Shown here one piece after another: positions 19,250 through 28,618 of a DNA stretch of 64,000 nucleotides. The stretch is from Paenibacillus sp. JNUCC32 (GTDB lineage Bacteria > Bacillota > Bacilli > Paenibacillales > Paenibacillaceae), in contig NZ_CP062260.1 in assembly GCF_014863545.1 (NCBI RefSeq), positions 3,472,001 to 3,536,000 of the forward strand, in the 5' to 3' direction. Position 1 is the stretch's first letter; each line of letters begins with the position of its first letter. Below the pieces are notes generated by a model. The model made no database searches. It was not told the origin of the DNA and was given only the letters and a program-made list of their open reading frames with translations. Made by a program: the position numbers and the translations under genes.

Positions 19250-20467
19250 ATGAATACGACCAAACCTCAGCCGAAGAGAGGGACGCCTGATTTCCAACTG
19301 CTGATCCTTACCTTGCTGTTGGTGGGATTCGGACTGATCATGGTGTTCAGTTCCAGCTCCAGCTTGGCCGTTTTCAATGAAAAATTCAATAACGATCCGC
19401 TGCACTTCACGAAGCGGCAAGCCGCGTTTGCGGTTCTGGGCACGTTTGTCATGTTTGTGGCCATGAACATCAACTATAAGAAATACAAGAAGCTATTCAT
19501 ACCGGTGTTTTTTCTAACCTTGATGCTGCTGATTCTTGTGGTGATTATCGGTTCCGCAACCAACGGCGCCACAAGCTGGTTTAATTTGGGGAAATTCGGC
19601 ATCCAGCCGACCGAACTGGCCAAAATCGCGACCATCGTCTATCTGGCAGCGCTGATCACCAAAAAAGGGGAACGAATCCGTCAATGGAAGGGCGGTTTCT
19701 TCCCCGTACTCATTATTGTAGGGATCGTAGCGGGCCTGATCATGCTTCAACCCGACCTGGGCTCCTGCTTCATCCTCGTGGCTACCAGCGGGCTGTTGAT
19801 TTATGCGGGGGGCGCCAGCCTTAAGCATATTCTCGGCTGTATCTCGCTTGTTGCGCTTGGCCTGGTACTCACGCTCGGCGTCGGATCGCTCTTCAACTCC
19901 GGCGGAGATCAGGAGCAGGCCTCCAAGAACTACAAGATGGGACGAATCGAGGCATTCATGGACCCGTTCCATGACGAATCGGACACGGGCTACAATCTGG
20001 TCCAATCGCTGATTGCCATCGGCCAGGGCGGCGTTACCGGAGCGGGTTACGGGGAGAGCGTGCAGAAGCTGCATTATCTGCCGAATCCGTACAACGATTT
20101 CATCTTCTCGGTCATCGGCGAAGAATTCGGTTTTATCGGAACCGCGATATTCCTGCTGCTCTATTTATACTTCATCCTGCGGGGGATCATCGTGTCGCTT
20201 CGCTGCTCGGATCCGTTCGGAACCTTGACCGGCGTCGGCATCATGGGACTTATCGCCATTCAGGCCTTCATCAACATCGGCGGGGTGACCAATACCATTC
20301 CGATTACGGGCGTTACCCTCCCGTTCATCAGTTACGGCGGTTCCTCGCTGCTGGTCATGATGCTCAGCATGGGCATCGTGCTTAGCATATCCAGGGACAG
20401 CAACCGTCCGATGAAAGAGGAGCAGGTTAAATCCGTAATTAAAAAAGACTACCGGGCAACCGTGTAG
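19250..20467 (+). CDS. ftsW: FtsW/RodA/SpoVE-family peptidoglycan glycosyltransferase
   Basis: Polytopic SEDS glycosyltransferase that polymerises lipid II, 405 aa with about ten membrane segments. Family features: LLLVGFGLIMVFSSSS in the first helix, an extracellular segment with TNGATSWFNLG, the FGIQPTELAKIA motif, a long loop with the conserved LPNPYNDFIFSVIGEEFG, and a terminal NTIPITGVTLPFISYGGSS. Assignment to FtsW over RodA or SpoVE rests on the nearby ylaN, as in the Bacillus ylaN-ftsW region. The final codons overlap the terminator hairpin. Confidence 0.9.
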   Translation: MNTTKPQPKRGTPDFQLLILTLLLVGFGLIMVFSSSSSLAVFNEKFNNDPLHFTKRQAAFAVLGTFVMFVAMNINYKKYKKLFIPVFFLTLMLLILVVIIGSATNGATSWFNLGKFGIQPTELAKIATIVYLAALITKKGERIRQWKGGFFPVLIIVGIVAGLIMLQPDLGSCFILVATSGLLIYAGGASLKHILGCISLVALGLVLTLGVGSLFNSGGDQEQASKNYKMGRIEAFMDPFHDESDTGYNLVQSLIAIGQGGVTGAGYGESVQKLHYLPNPYNDFIFSVIGEEFGFIGTAIFLLLYLYFILRGIIVSLRCSDPFGTLTGVGIMGLIAIQAFINIGGVTNTIPITGVTLPFISYGGSSLLVMMLSMGIVLSISRDSNRPMKEEQVKSVIKKDYRATV

Positions 20468-20476
20468 TCTTTTTTG
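20441..20476. terminator. Bidirectional terminator of ftsW and the Asp23 gene
   Basis: Stem AAAAAAGACTAC/GTAGTCTTTTTT with an eight- to eleven-base loop. It overlaps the last codons of ftsW and has A and T runs on both sides. Confidence 0.85.
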
Positions 20477-20522
20477 TTCATTTTTTTCATTATTAGCGGG
20501 GGCTGATCCCCCAAGGTTCGTC

Positions 20523-20909
20523 TTATTTGGCTCGAAGCTGAATATCGTCGATTTCGTCGTCTTTGAAAGCTACACCTTCGACCTTCACGTTGACCTCAAC
20601 CACGCGAAGCCCTGTCATGCTCTCGACAGCTTCGCGGACATTCTGTTGAAGCATGCGGCACACTTCATGTATAGGCGTCTCGTAAAGCACGATAATCCGC
20701 AGGTCGATCGCTGCCTCCAGCTGCCCTACTTCTACCGTAACACCCTTTTGCACATTTTTGCCGCTCAGCCGCTTCGCCCAGCCCTCGGACAATCCACCGG
20801 ACATGGCTGCAATACCTGGGGTTTCCAAGGCAGCCAATCCGGCAATTTTCGAGACGACATCATCCGATATTCGAATCAAACCGTTATCCAGTTGAAGTTG
20901 TTCCGTCAT
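20523..20909 (-). CDS. Asp23/Gls24 family envelope stress protein
   Basis: 128-aa protein of the Asp23/YloU/YqhY family. It starts with the family-type strand LDNGLIRISDDVVSKIAGLAA and includes GVTVEVGQLEAAIDLRIIV and IHEVCRMLQQNVREAVESMTGL. Relatives are membrane-associated envelope-stress proteins or are linked to acetyl-CoA carboxylase homeostasis. GGAGG precedes the ATG. It is monocistronic. Confidence 0.9.
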   Translation of the reverse strand: MTEQLQLDNGLIRISDDVVSKIAGLAALETPGIAAMSGGLSEGWAKRLSGKNVQKGVTVEVGQLEAAIDLRIIVLYETPIHEVCRMLQQNVREAVESMTGLRVVEVNVKVEGVAFKDDEIDDIQLRAK

Positions 20910-21096
20910 GCCATTTCCTCCTTCACCTCATTATCCGTTATTGTAAATGGTAACGGGCCTAAAAAGCAAATGCTCGCTTCTGAAAAGAACGATAATTTTT
21001 CGAAAAATTTGGGTATATTGTAAAAAGCGATACGAGAATCGTCGTTTTCGCTCGCAAGTACTCATCAGTACATAAACCATAAGGTAGGTGTCGGTT

Positions 21097-22170
21097 ATGA
21101 AGAAATGGCTCAATCCCGCGCTTCTGATCTTTACCTTTTTGCTTAGTGCGCTGGGACATTTTGCGAATTGGAACTTCACGCTCCAATTCATTCTGTCTGC
21201 CATCGCGGTTATTTTTGTCGCCGGTTTTCTCGGCAAAGCAACGGAAAGCGTCGCGCATTACGCCGGCCAACGGCTCGGGGGATTCCTGAACGCTACCTTC
21301 GGCAACGCGGCAGAGCTGATCATCGCCATCCTGCTGATTAAGGAAGGTTTGTACGACATGGTGAAAGCCAGCATCACCGGCTCCATTATCGGCAACCTGC
21401 TGCTCGTCCTCGGGCTCAGCCTGTTTGCCGGGGGCCTCAAATTTAAAATCCAGAAATACAATGTGACGCTGGCTGGTCTGAACGGATCCTTGATGACGCT
21501 GGCCATTATCGCCCTGTTCATCCCTGCGGTCTTTCTGAATACCCATTCCATTACGGAGGGTGAAACCAAGACGCTCAGCCTCATTGTGGCGGGAATTCTG
21601 ATCGTGGCCTACATCGCATGGCTTGGATTCTCGATGATCACCCATAAAAATTATTTGGCGGATGTCAGCGACGACCACGACCAGGATGCGCTCCCGCACG
21701 AACACGGTCCCACTTGGTCCAAGAAGCGCTCGATTCTGTACCTTGTCATCGCCACCGTGATGGTTGCGTTTGTCAGCGAATGGCTTGTCGGGGTGCTTGA
21801 GCCCATCAGTCACGAATATGGCCTCAGCGAGCTGTTCATCGGGGCCTTCCTGGTAGCGATTATCGGGAACGCCGCAGAGCATAGTGCTGCCATCATGCTT
21901 GCGATGAAGAACAAAATCGGCGCGGCCGTAGAAATTGCCGTCGGCAGCAGCCTGCAGATCGCCCTGTTCGTTGCTCCCGTGCTTGTGTTCATCAGCTTCT
22001 TCCTTGGGGATACGATGGATCTCGTCTTCACCACGCTGGAGCTGGTCGCCATCGGCGTCGCCGTATTCATAGCCAGGTCCATTACGCAGGACGGCGCCTC
22101 CAACTGGTATGAAGGCCTGCTGCTGCTCGCCGTATACGTCATACTGGGCGTCTCCTTCTTCCTCGTATAA
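21097..22170 (+). CDS. Calcium/proton exchanger (CaCA family)
   Basis: Integral membrane antiporter, 357 aa with about eleven helices in two inverted halves. The two signature alpha repeats are GNAAELIIA (near residue 75) and GNAAEHSAA (near 260), typical of YfkE/VCX1-type Ca2+/H+ exchangers. A His/Asp-rich loop (SDDHDQDALPHEHG) joins the halves. The ATG at 21097 fits the upstream GGTAGGTG better than the GTG at 21088. It is ended by a strong hairpin. Confidence 0.9.
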   Translation: MKKWLNPALLIFTFLLSALGHFANWNFTLQFILSAIAVIFVAGFLGKATESVAHYAGQRLGGFLNATFGNAAELIIAILLIKEGLYDMVKASITGSIIGNLLLVLGLSLFAGGLKFKIQKYNVTLAGLNGSLMTLAIIALFIPAVFLNTHSITEGETKTLSLIVAGILIVAYIAWLGFSMITHKNYLADVSDDHDQDALPHEHGPTWSKKRSILYLVIATVMVAFVSEWLVGVLEPISHEYGLSELFIGAFLVAIIGNAAEHSAAIMLAMKNKIGAAVEIAVGSSLQIALFVAPVLVFISFFLGDTMDLVFTTLELVAIGVAVFIARSITQDGASNWYEGLLLLAVYVILGVSFFLV

Positions 22171-22220
22171 ACCTTGGAAGCGGTGATTGCCACGGATTCA
22201 AATCTAATCGAAAAGCTAGA

Positions 22221-22258
22221 AAAAAACGCATGTCGCGGGAGCGCGACATGCGTTTCTC
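22221..22258. terminator. Terminator between the Ca2+/H+ exchanger and ylaN
   Basis: Perfect stem AACGCATGTCGCG/CGCGACATGCGTT with a GGAG loop. It has A-run and T-rich flanks and serves both convergent genes. Confidence 0.88.
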
Positions 22259-22284
22259 TATGTATGCGCCTGTACAAGTACAGG

Positions 22285-22572
22285 CTATTTGGATTGATTC
22301 ATGGCTTCGTACAGGACCGCCAGATTGCGTTCAAGCTTGCTGATCAGCTGCTTTCCCGTACTTTCCGGAAGAAGCCCGGCCCGCACCGCGAAATCAACCT
22401 CTTTTGAAAAACCGTACATTTGGGTATCCAGCACTTCCTCATAGAGAGGGCAATAACGGGTCGCCAGATTCTCCATCTGTACTTCAATAAGCTTTAGGAT
22501 TTTATCTGCATCTTCATGAAGAAGACTGATCGCTTTGAGATTCAGCTGTTCCTGTAAATCAGATGAAGTCAT
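22285..22572 (-). CDS. ylaN: YlaN family protein (UPF0358/DUF1507)
   Basis: 95-aa helical protein, conserved through [20 protein letters not shown] and the [14 protein letters not shown] segment. In Bacillus subtilis YlaN binds the iron regulator Fur and relieves repression under iron limitation, which explains its essentiality at low iron. The ATG at 22572 follows GGGGGG; an upstream start at 22599 adds residues absent from the family. It lies about 1.8 kb from ftsW, echoing the Bacillus neighbourhood. Confidence 0.92.
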   Translation of the reverse strand: MTSSDLQEQLNLKAISLLHEDADKILKLIEVQMENLATRYCPLYEEVLDTQMYGFSKEVDFAVRAGLLPESTGKQLISKLERNLAVLYEAMNQSK

Positions 22573-22678
22573 GATCTTCCCCCCTATGTCAAAAATCACA
22601 GCACAGTTACTATCTTTAATATTAGTCGAAATCGTTTCTCAATACAAGGACCTGAACAAAATAGACCCCTTCTCTACG

Positions 22679-22715
22679 AAAAAACACCCTTCCATGGATT
22701 GAAAGGGTGTTTTTG
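22679..22715. terminator. Terminator after the HPr-like gene
   Basis: Stem AACACCCTT/AAGGGTGTT with an 11-base loop and T-runs on both strands. It separates the HPr-like gene from ylaN. Confidence 0.88.
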
Positions 22716-22722
22716 GCGAATG

Positions 22723-22968
22723 TTATTCAGCCACGACGGATACGTTCAAGCCATGCTTGGTGAATACGTCGATCATTGCTTTTTTAGCTTCATCGGCATC
22801 AGGACCATGTACATGCAGTTCATAGCTTTGGCTGTTGACAAGCGTTGTGAACAGACCCAGGATGCTCTTAACATCAATGTACTTGTTCTCCGCCTGCAAA
22901 ACGATGGAGGATGTGAACTGGCTGGCTGTTTGCGAAATTTCTACGATAGATTGATTGTTATTGGACAT
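22723..22968 (-). CDS. HPr-like protein without the phosphorylatable histidine
   Basis: 81-aa protein that aligns without gaps to HPr from QTAS (residues 13-16, HPr 24-27) through VKSILG (residues 33-38, HPr 45-50) and on to the GPDADEAKKAM helix. The offset is a constant 11 residues. The regulatory Ser46 of HPr is kept as Ser35, but the EI-phosphorylated His15 falls on Asn4 and the first beta strand is missing. The start is firm: GGAGGG precedes the ATG and an in-frame TAA lies seven codons upstream. It cannot be a PTS phosphocarrier; a Crh-like regulatory partner of CcpA or an HPr kinase substrate is possible but inferred. Confidence 0.8.
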   Translation of the reverse strand: MSNNNQSIVEISQTASQFTSSIVLQAENKYIDVKSILGLFTTLVNSQSYELHVHGPDADEAKKAMIDVFTKHGLNVSVVAE

Positions 22969-23063
22969 ACGAATCCCTCCGTAACTTTAGGATCTGAATA
23001 AAGCTCATCACTGCACCTTCATGATACATTGAATCCGTTTTCTTATGCAACATTTTTTCCAAT

Positions 23064-24179
23064 CTATTTAAGATTTTCCGGATTTAATGCTTCCAGTTCT
23101 GGAATAACGAATATGCCATCCTTGCGGATTAGACGATCATCAAAGTAGATTTCCCCGCCGCCGTATTCCGGACGCTGGATCAAAACAAGATCCCAGTGAA
23201 TGGAGGATCGGTTGCCGTTGTCTGTTACATCATATGCTTGGCCTGGCGTAAAATGCAGGCTTCCTGCAATTTTCTCATCGAAGAGAATATCCTTCATCGG
23301 TGTCAAAATGTACGGGTTGAAGCCGATGGCAAATTCGCCGATGTACCGCGCACCCTCATCCGAATCCAGGATCTCGTTCAGCCGCTTCGTGTCGCTCCCT
23401 GTTGCTTCGACGATTTTCCCGTTTTCAAAGCGGAATTTAATATTTTCGAAGGTGACTCCATTGTAAAGAGTCGGTGTGTTGTAAGCGATCGTCCCGTTAA
23501 CCGAGTCACGAACGGGCGCGGTGTACACCTCGCCATCCGGAATGTTCTTCTGGCCGGAGCACTTTTCCGCGCCGATGTTTTTGATCGAGAAGCTGAGGTC
23601 CGTTCCAGGTCCCACGATGCGAACCTTGTCGGTATTCCTCATCAGCTCGGCCAAAGGATCCTGGGCGCGGTCCATTTTGGAGTAATCCAGATTGCACACA
23701 TCGAAGTAGAAATCCTCAAAGGCCTCCGTGCTGGTGTTGGCAAGCTGCGCCATGCTGGCGTTCGGGTAACGGAGAACCACCCATTTGGTGCGCTTCACGC
23801 GCTCTTCGCTATGTACGGGATGCGAGTAAAGGGCATTGTACAGCTTCATGTTCTCTTCGGGCACGTCAGCCATATCGTTGACGTTCTCGCCTGCGCGGAT
23901 GCCGATGTAACAATCCATTTTTTTCATGCGTTCAAGATCCAGCTCTGCCCACAGCTCAAGCTGCTCCTTATTTGCGTTCTTCAACATCGCTCGCTGGACC
24001 GTACGATCCGTCAATTGCACGAACGGGCGGCCGCCTCCCTTCGAGACCTCCTCGATAATGGCATTCAGCAGATCGCGCTCGGATCCGATCATTTCGATGA
24101 GCACATTTTCCCCTGGCTGCATATCCACGGAGTAGTTCACGAGATTCTGAGCCAATTTTTGAATTCTGGGATCACGCAT
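23064..24179 (-). CDS. M29 family aminopeptidase (AmpS/thermophilic type)
   Basis: Cytosolic metallo-aminopeptidase, 371 aa. The N-terminus (RIQKLAQNLVNYSVDMQPGE) and the internal ENVND, KCSGQKNIPDGEVYTAP-like and EFAIGFNP motifs belong to the M29 family, whose two metal ions are held by Glu, His and Asp residues in the C-terminal half (IHWDLVLI near residue 330). AAGGAGG stands before the ATG. It lies alone on the minus strand, downstream of the lipoprotein gene. Confidence 0.9.
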   Translation of the reverse strand: MRDPRIQKLAQNLVNYSVDMQPGENVLIEMIGSERDLLNAIIEEVSKGGGRPFVQLTDRTVQRAMLKNANKEQLELWAELDLERMKKMDCYIGIRAGENVNDMADVPEENMKLYNALYSHPVHSEERVKRTKWVVLRYPNASMAQLANTSTEAFEDFYFDVCNLDYSKMDRAQDPLAELMRNTDKVRIVGPGTDLSFSIKNIGAEKCSGQKNIPDGEVYTAPVRDSVNGTIAYNTPTLYNGVTFENIKFRFENGKIVEATGSDTKRLNEILDSDEGARYIGEFAIGFNPYILTPMKDILFDEKIAGSLHFTPGQAYDVTDNGNRSSIHWDLVLIQRPEYGGGEIYFDDRLIRKDGIFVIPELEALNPENLK

Positions 24180-24302
24180 ATGTCTTATCCTCCTTATGAT
24201 GACTGTTCCCTATTGTATAAATTGAACAGCGGTAAATTTATATTATTGTAGCACGCCGGGCAGCCTCGCGTCAGCGCTCATCGTGAAAAAAATTTTAATG
24301 GC

Positions 24303-25130
24303 TCAATAACCGGTAAACGTAACATCCGACAGCAGTGTTTCGGTACGTGTTTTGCCTTGTTCGTCCACAAAGGATAACCTGCGCTCCATGGTCATCTTGG
24401 TAGGCAGCTGGCTTTTTCTGTTAATGGTTACATGACAGACCGAAACGGCATCCGCCTCATTCAGCATGTTTTTCATTTCATGGTAGTCCCTTTCCCAGAT
24501 TTCCTTCAGCCGCTTGCGAACCTTCGGATCGTCGCTGTATAACGGGTCGTCTTTGTGTTCAATCCGCTCAGCCAACGCCTTCATCTGATCATCCAGCGAC
24601 TCCTGCACCATATGGGCAGCCGCCTCGGGCGACAACTCGACACGCAGCACCTTGGTTCCTCTTGCGGCCCCCAGTTCCCGGGTTACGGTCTTCTCCGACT
24701 TGCCCATGTACTCCAGCAATTCCAGCGGATTTAACCGGTTCATCCACATTCCCCCGGCATGCTCCGACGAGAGCGTGCTCCACTTGCCATCCTTTCGCTT
24801 GAGCGTCACGGTAAGTTCATTCGATTTATATGCCGACTCGGCAGACATCTTGTCATTCTTTATGACGGTGCTTCTCTCTTTTGAAGATAAGGTCAGGTCG
24901 GAATGATGCCGCAGATTCCCTTCAAACGCCAGGCTTTCCTCAAACGGTCCTGTTTCTCCGCTCCGAATCGCCGTTTCTCCTCGAAAAGAGAAATTATCGA
25001 TGCCGGACAGCCCCGACAAAGCACGGTTAAACGCTTCTTCGGCAGTCAGCTGATCCTGCCAGGCGCATCCGGTTAGGCCAAAAATGAATACCATCAATGC
25101 GATGACGCTTCGTAACCTTCTGTTTCGCAT
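24303..25130 (-). CDS. Putative lipoprotein
   Basis: 275-aa secreted protein with a basic N-terminus, a hydrophobic stretch and the lipobox LTGC (cysteine near residue 22). It is therefore predicted to be lipid-anchored on the outer face of the membrane. The rest is a mixed beta protein, with the FSFRGETAIRSGE region suggesting a LolA/LppX-like or DUF-type fold, but I do not recognise it firmly. The third in-frame ATG (25130) is used because GAGAGG is nine bases upstream. Confidence 0.7.
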   Translation of the reverse strand: MRNRRLRSVIALMVFIFGLTGCAWQDQLTAEEAFNRALSGLSGIDNFSFRGETAIRSGETGPFEESLAFEGNLRHHSDLTLSSKERSTVIKNDKMSAESAYKSNELTVTLKRKDGKWSTLSSEHAGGMWMNRLNPLELLEYMGKSEKTVTRELGAARGTKVLRVELSPEAAAHMVQESLDDQMKALAERIEHKDDPLYSDDPKVRKRLKEIWERDYHEMKNMLNEADAVSVCHVTINRKSQLPTKMTMERRLSFVDEQGKTRTETLLSDVTFTGY

Positions 25131-25197
25131 AATCATCAGCCTCTCGTTGATCTTGCTATTAGGCTATCCGCGGCCCCTTACATTATGCAGATCACAG

Positions 25198-25229
25198 AAA
25201 AAAACCTGCAGCCTCTCTTAGCTGCAGGG
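25198..25229 (-). terminator. Terminator of the GGDEF gene
   Basis: Perfect stem CCTGCAGC/GCTGCAGG with an eight-base loop, followed by seven T on the minus strand. Confidence 0.9.
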
Positions 25230-25232
25230 TAT

Positions 25233-27224
25233 CTAATCCATTCCGATCTCGGCTTCGGCCCTCTCCACGACGATCCGGTTGCGGCCGCCGTTCTTGGCTT
25301 CGTAGAGCGCCATATCCGCCCGATAGAAGAGCGACTCCACGCTGATCTTGTCATTGGTCCAGTTCCACTCTGAAATCCCGCAGGACACCGTTACGCGCGG
25401 ATCGGTCTCTTCGGCCACCCGTAAGCGAATCCGTTCGGCCACCTGCACCGCCTGCTGAATGCCGAGTCCCGGCAAATATACCGCAAGCTCCTCACCGCCC
25501 CAACGTGCCGGAATATCGCTGTGACGTATGGTTGTTTTTACGATGCTGCTGACCTGCTTCAGAATCTTGTCACCACGCTGGTGTCCGAACGTGTCGTTGA
25601 CCTGCTTGAATTCGTCGATGTCCACCACGATGAGCGAGCCGCAAAAATCACGGTTCTGGCATTCATGGATTATTTCATCCAGATAATGTCTGGCGTACAG
25701 TTCGGTCAGCATATCCCGGTTAGCCATTCTTCTCACTTCCGCATGCAGGAAGGCATTCCCGATCGCCAAGCCGATATGGCTTGTCAAGGCTTGAAGCAGC
25801 CGATAGCTGTCGTACGAGAAATAATGCCGTTTCGCATGGGTGAGCAGGACGACGCCCCTCACCTCGCCGTTAACCATTAGCGGAGTAGCAATCATCGAGC
25901 TGGACCGCGTGCTCTCCATCAGCCTGGATTCTGCCGGACGCTCTTCCTGATAGTCTGACAGAATGAGCGGCTCCTTTGAATGATAGACGAGTCCCCCCAG
26001 GCCGTAGTCCTTCTCGAAGACCTCCTTGGCCAGCCACTCGGCGTTGCAGGATACCACCTCTAGACCGCCAAGCTCCTCATTATGGATCAGAATGCAGCAG
26101 TAATCCGCCTCAAGGATCTTGAGCAGCTCATGATTGGCGAATTGAAATATCTCCGCCAAATGCAAGCTTTTGTTCAGCCGCTGGGTCAGCTCATTAATCA
26201 TGCGGAGCTCATGAATCATCAGGTTGGATTGCTCGTACAGTTTGGCGTTCTCGAAGGCGGTGCCTGCGGCATCGGCCATCATCCCCAGCAGCTCCAGATC
26301 CATATCGGGCAGTTCCGACTTGTCCACTTCAACGTGAAGCACCCCATAGACGCCCTGCTTGCCTCCCATGGGAATCCCGATCTCCACCAGCGTGTCGGGT
26401 TCTTCATGCTCATGAATCGTCAGGGAACCTTCCATAAAGGTGCGAACATAAACCTCTTCCTGCCAATGATGGAGCAGCAGTGGACGCACGAGCGGATGAA
26501 CGCTTTCATGGTCCTGTGACATGAATAATTCGACTTTCGCCTTGGGATACAGGGCCAGGACGCTATCAATAGCCTCCACCAGCACGCTGTCCACATTGAT
26601 CTGCACATGCATCCGCTTCACGTACTGAAACAAGATGGAACGCCTCTGCACTTCACGTTCGGCTTGGCGGTGGACCTTCTCCAGGTCATCCGCAAAGATG
26701 TACTCCATCTGGCGGTAGAAGCAGGAACGGAACAGCAATGCGTAAGTTTCCGTCAGCATGAGCGACTGCTCCGGCTCCATCCTCCCCGAGGCAACGCTGA
26801 CCATCACCGCAAAAAAATCGCCATGGACGCGCGTGAACAGCGGGACAGCGCACAGCACCCTTCCCTCAAGCGAACCCTTGCCCATGCCTTGGGCGGCTTC
26901 TTTCGTTCGGAGCGTATGCGCCAGCGTCTCATCCTCGCTTGCATGAACGTATTCCGTTAGTTCGGGTGCCCCTGTCAGCCAAGCTCCCTCATGAGAAAGA
27001 AGGGCCCAGCTGAATTTCCGCATCGCCTGCGTGCCAACGCTTTCTCTTAGCCACTCCAGATAGCTGTCTGATATGAGAGGCTGAATATAAGGGAAATCAT
27101 GAGGTGTAATATCCAAGCCCTGAAGCCATAGACGAGGCTCGTTTCCAGGAATTGGCCCGGCATCATTGAACATGACCGCAGAACCGGGAGAGCTTTCATA
27201 CACTTTCCGTTGTTCTTCTGACAT
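25233..27224 (-). CDS. GAF-GGDEF diguanylate cyclase
   Basis: 663-aa soluble sensor enzyme that probably makes the second messenger c-di-GMP. An N-terminal region of about 170 residues of unknown type is followed by two GAF-like domains (about 190-330 and 350-490). A GGDEF domain begins at NRDMLTELYARHYLDEI and carries VDIDEFKQVNDTFGH and the active-site signature GGEEL, compatible with activity. No membrane segments are seen, so the signal is likely cytosolic. AAAGGAG precedes the ATG. It diverges from rpsD. Confidence 0.9.
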   Translation of the reverse strand: MSEEQRKVYESSPGSAVMFNDAGPIPGNEPRLWLQGLDITPHDFPYIQPLISDSYLEWLRESVGTQAMRKFSWALLSHEGAWLTGAPELTEYVHASEDETLAHTLRTKEAAQGMGKGSLEGRVLCAVPLFTRVHGDFFAVMVSVASGRMEPEQSLMLTETYALLFRSCFYRQMEYIFADDLEKVHRQAEREVQRRSILFQYVKRMHVQINVDSVLVEAIDSVLALYPKAKVELFMSQDHESVHPLVRPLLLHHWQEEVYVRTFMEGSLTIHEHEEPDTLVEIGIPMGGKQGVYGVLHVEVDKSELPDMDLELLGMMADAAGTAFENAKLYEQSNLMIHELRMINELTQRLNKSLHLAEIFQFANHELLKILEADYCCILIHNEELGGLEVVSCNAEWLAKEVFEKDYGLGGLVYHSKEPLILSDYQEERPAESRLMESTRSSSMIATPLMVNGEVRGVVLLTHAKRHYFSYDSYRLLQALTSHIGLAIGNAFLHAEVRRMANRDMLTELYARHYLDEIIHECQNRDFCGSLIVVDIDEFKQVNDTFGHQRGDKILKQVSSIVKTTIRHSDIPARWGGEELAVYLPGLGIQQAVQVAERIRLRVAEETDPRVTVSCGISEWNWTNDKISVESLFYRADMALYEAKNGGRNRIVVERAEAEIGMD

Positions 27225-27751
27225 ATTGGGCGCTCCTTTGCACCATTATAAAAGGCCTATCCAAGACTGGCGTTCCGATTCATAATGTAAGGATCCATTC
27301 GGCTGCCGCATGGCGGCAACCCGGCTGTTCAACATGTTGGGGAATGATAATCACCAAAAAACACTACGATATGTAACTAGATAATTGCTACTACTTATTC
27401 CAATATCATATTACTCTTTTCTACCCATTTTTGCATCAGAATTTATGCGTTTTTCACAATAATTTTAGGTCCATGGTCCTATCGACAAAATTAGACAAAA
27501 ACCAAGTTATAGTAAGTTGCAGGTTGAACTTGACTTTATATCATTACTTCATATAATATTTATTGTTGAGTAAGAATGCAATGCATTCGATGAATTTGGG
27601 CGGGTTGTGTCACCCTCACGTTATTTGTTACTGACAGGACAGCGGCTGAACTTTCCTGGCAGATCTCTTCCGGAAGATGACGGATAGAGCAAACAAATAC
27701 GGCGCAAATAGAGCCCTAATGAAACTTTAATTAAAAAGGAGTCTATATAAC
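27225..27751 (+). promoter_or_regulatory. rpsD promoter and long leader region
   Basis: This 527-base gap holds the rpsD promoter TTGACT (27530-27535), 16-base spacer, TATAAT (27552-27557), and a leader of about 190 bases. Ribosomal protein S4 represses its own mRNA through a structured leader in Bacillus, and the length fits such an element, but I did not prove the fold. The left half (27225-27500) is AT-rich, carries a small hairpin GCCGC/GCGGC near 27305-27320, and no gene was seen in it. Confidence 0.6.
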
Positions 27752-28354
27752 ATGGCACGTTACACCGGTCCTAAATTTAAATTAAGCCGTCGTCTGGGAA
27801 TCTCCCTGAGCGGTACAGGTAAAGAATTGGCAAAACGCCCTTTCCCTCCAGGTCAGCATGGTCCTAACCAACGGAGAAAAGTAAGCAACTACGGTATGCA
27901 GCTTCAAGAAAAGCAAAAGCTGCGTCACATGTACGGCTTGGGCGAGAAGCAATTCCGCACCCTGTTTAACAAAGCTACCAGCATGAAAGGTATCGCGGGT
28001 GAGAACTTCATGTTCCTGCTTGAGAGCCGTCTGGACAACCTGGTTTACCGTCTTGGCTTCAGCAACTCCCGTGCGGGCGCTCGTCAATTGGTAGCTCACG
28101 GTCACGTAACTGTGAACGGCAAGAAAGTCGATATCGCTTCTTACGCTGTAAGCACTGGCGATGTAATCGGCCTTCGTGAAAGAAGCCGCAGCCTCTCTTC
28201 CATCAAGGAAGCTTTGGCTAACCGCGTGCATCTTCCAGCTTACCTCGAGTTTGATGAAGCAGCAATGGAAGGGAAATACATCCGTCTTCCAGAACGTTCC
28301 GAGCTTTCCCAAGACATCGACGAGAAACAAATCGTCGAATTCTACAACCGTTAA
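27752..28354 (+). CDS. rpsD: 30S ribosomal protein S4
   Basis: Primary 16S rRNA-binding protein of the small subunit, 200 aa. It starts [16 protein letters not shown] and contains the S4 RNA-binding domain with the [20 protein letters not shown] segment near 90-115. There is no zinc-binding CxxC set in the N-terminus, so this is the zinc-independent form. AAGGAG is 11 bases before the ATG. It is monocistronic with its own promoter, leader and terminator, as in Bacillus. Confidence 0.98.
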   Translation: MARYTGPKFKLSRRLGISLSGTGKELAKRPFPPGQHGPNQRRKVSNYGMQLQEKQKLRHMYGLGEKQFRTLFNKATSMKGIAGENFMFLLESRLDNLVYRLGFSNSRAGARQLVAHGHVTVNGKKVDIASYAVSTGDVIGLRERSRSLSSIKEALANRVHLPAYLEFDEAAMEGKYIRLPERSELSQDIDEKQIVEFYNR

Positions 28355-28370
28355 GATTCATTCGGAACCC

Positions 28371-28407
28371 AAAAAACCTGAAGGCCCCGGCCTTCAGGTT
28401 TTTTTTG
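28371..28407 (+). terminator. Terminator of rpsD
   Basis: Perfect stem AACCTGAAGGCC/GGCCTTCAGGTT followed by eight T. Confidence 0.93.
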
Positions 28408-28580
28408 TCGAGCGCGGCTTTTTCTTCGAATCAAAAGGCTCCGCCTTAAACCAGGGGCCTTCAAAGCTTTTTTCCCGTATGAACTTGGCGGCATATGCAT
28501 TGCACCCTTCCCAAAAAAGTCATTCTTCCTCAAAAAAGGACACCCTATATAGGTACACATGATTCAAAACCTTCGATTTA

Positions 28581-28589
28581 TGCTATAAT
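28581..28589 (+). promoter_or_regulatory. Extended -10 promoter of the PBP gene
   Basis: TGC followed by TATAAT, about 30 bases before the ATG. A weak -35 (TTCAAA) lies 15 bases upstream. Confidence 0.5.
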
Positions 28590-28618
28590 AGGTGCGTTAA
28601 AAGGAGGAGTATACATTC

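Noticed and set aside
22723..22968. Genuine HPr gene with a missed upstream start
   Set aside because: An in-frame TAA seven codons before the ATG and a well-placed ribosome site exclude a longer protein.
27300..27345. c-di-GMP riboswitch-like AGCCGGGTTGCCG on the GGDEF strand
   Set aside because: The required GCAAAGC and the tetraloop-receptor part are missing; it reads as a simple GCCGC/GCGGC hairpin.
28176..28562. Plus-strand frame overlapping rpsD and its terminator
   Set aside because: It runs out of frame through rpsD and across the terminator hairpin; no ribosome site.
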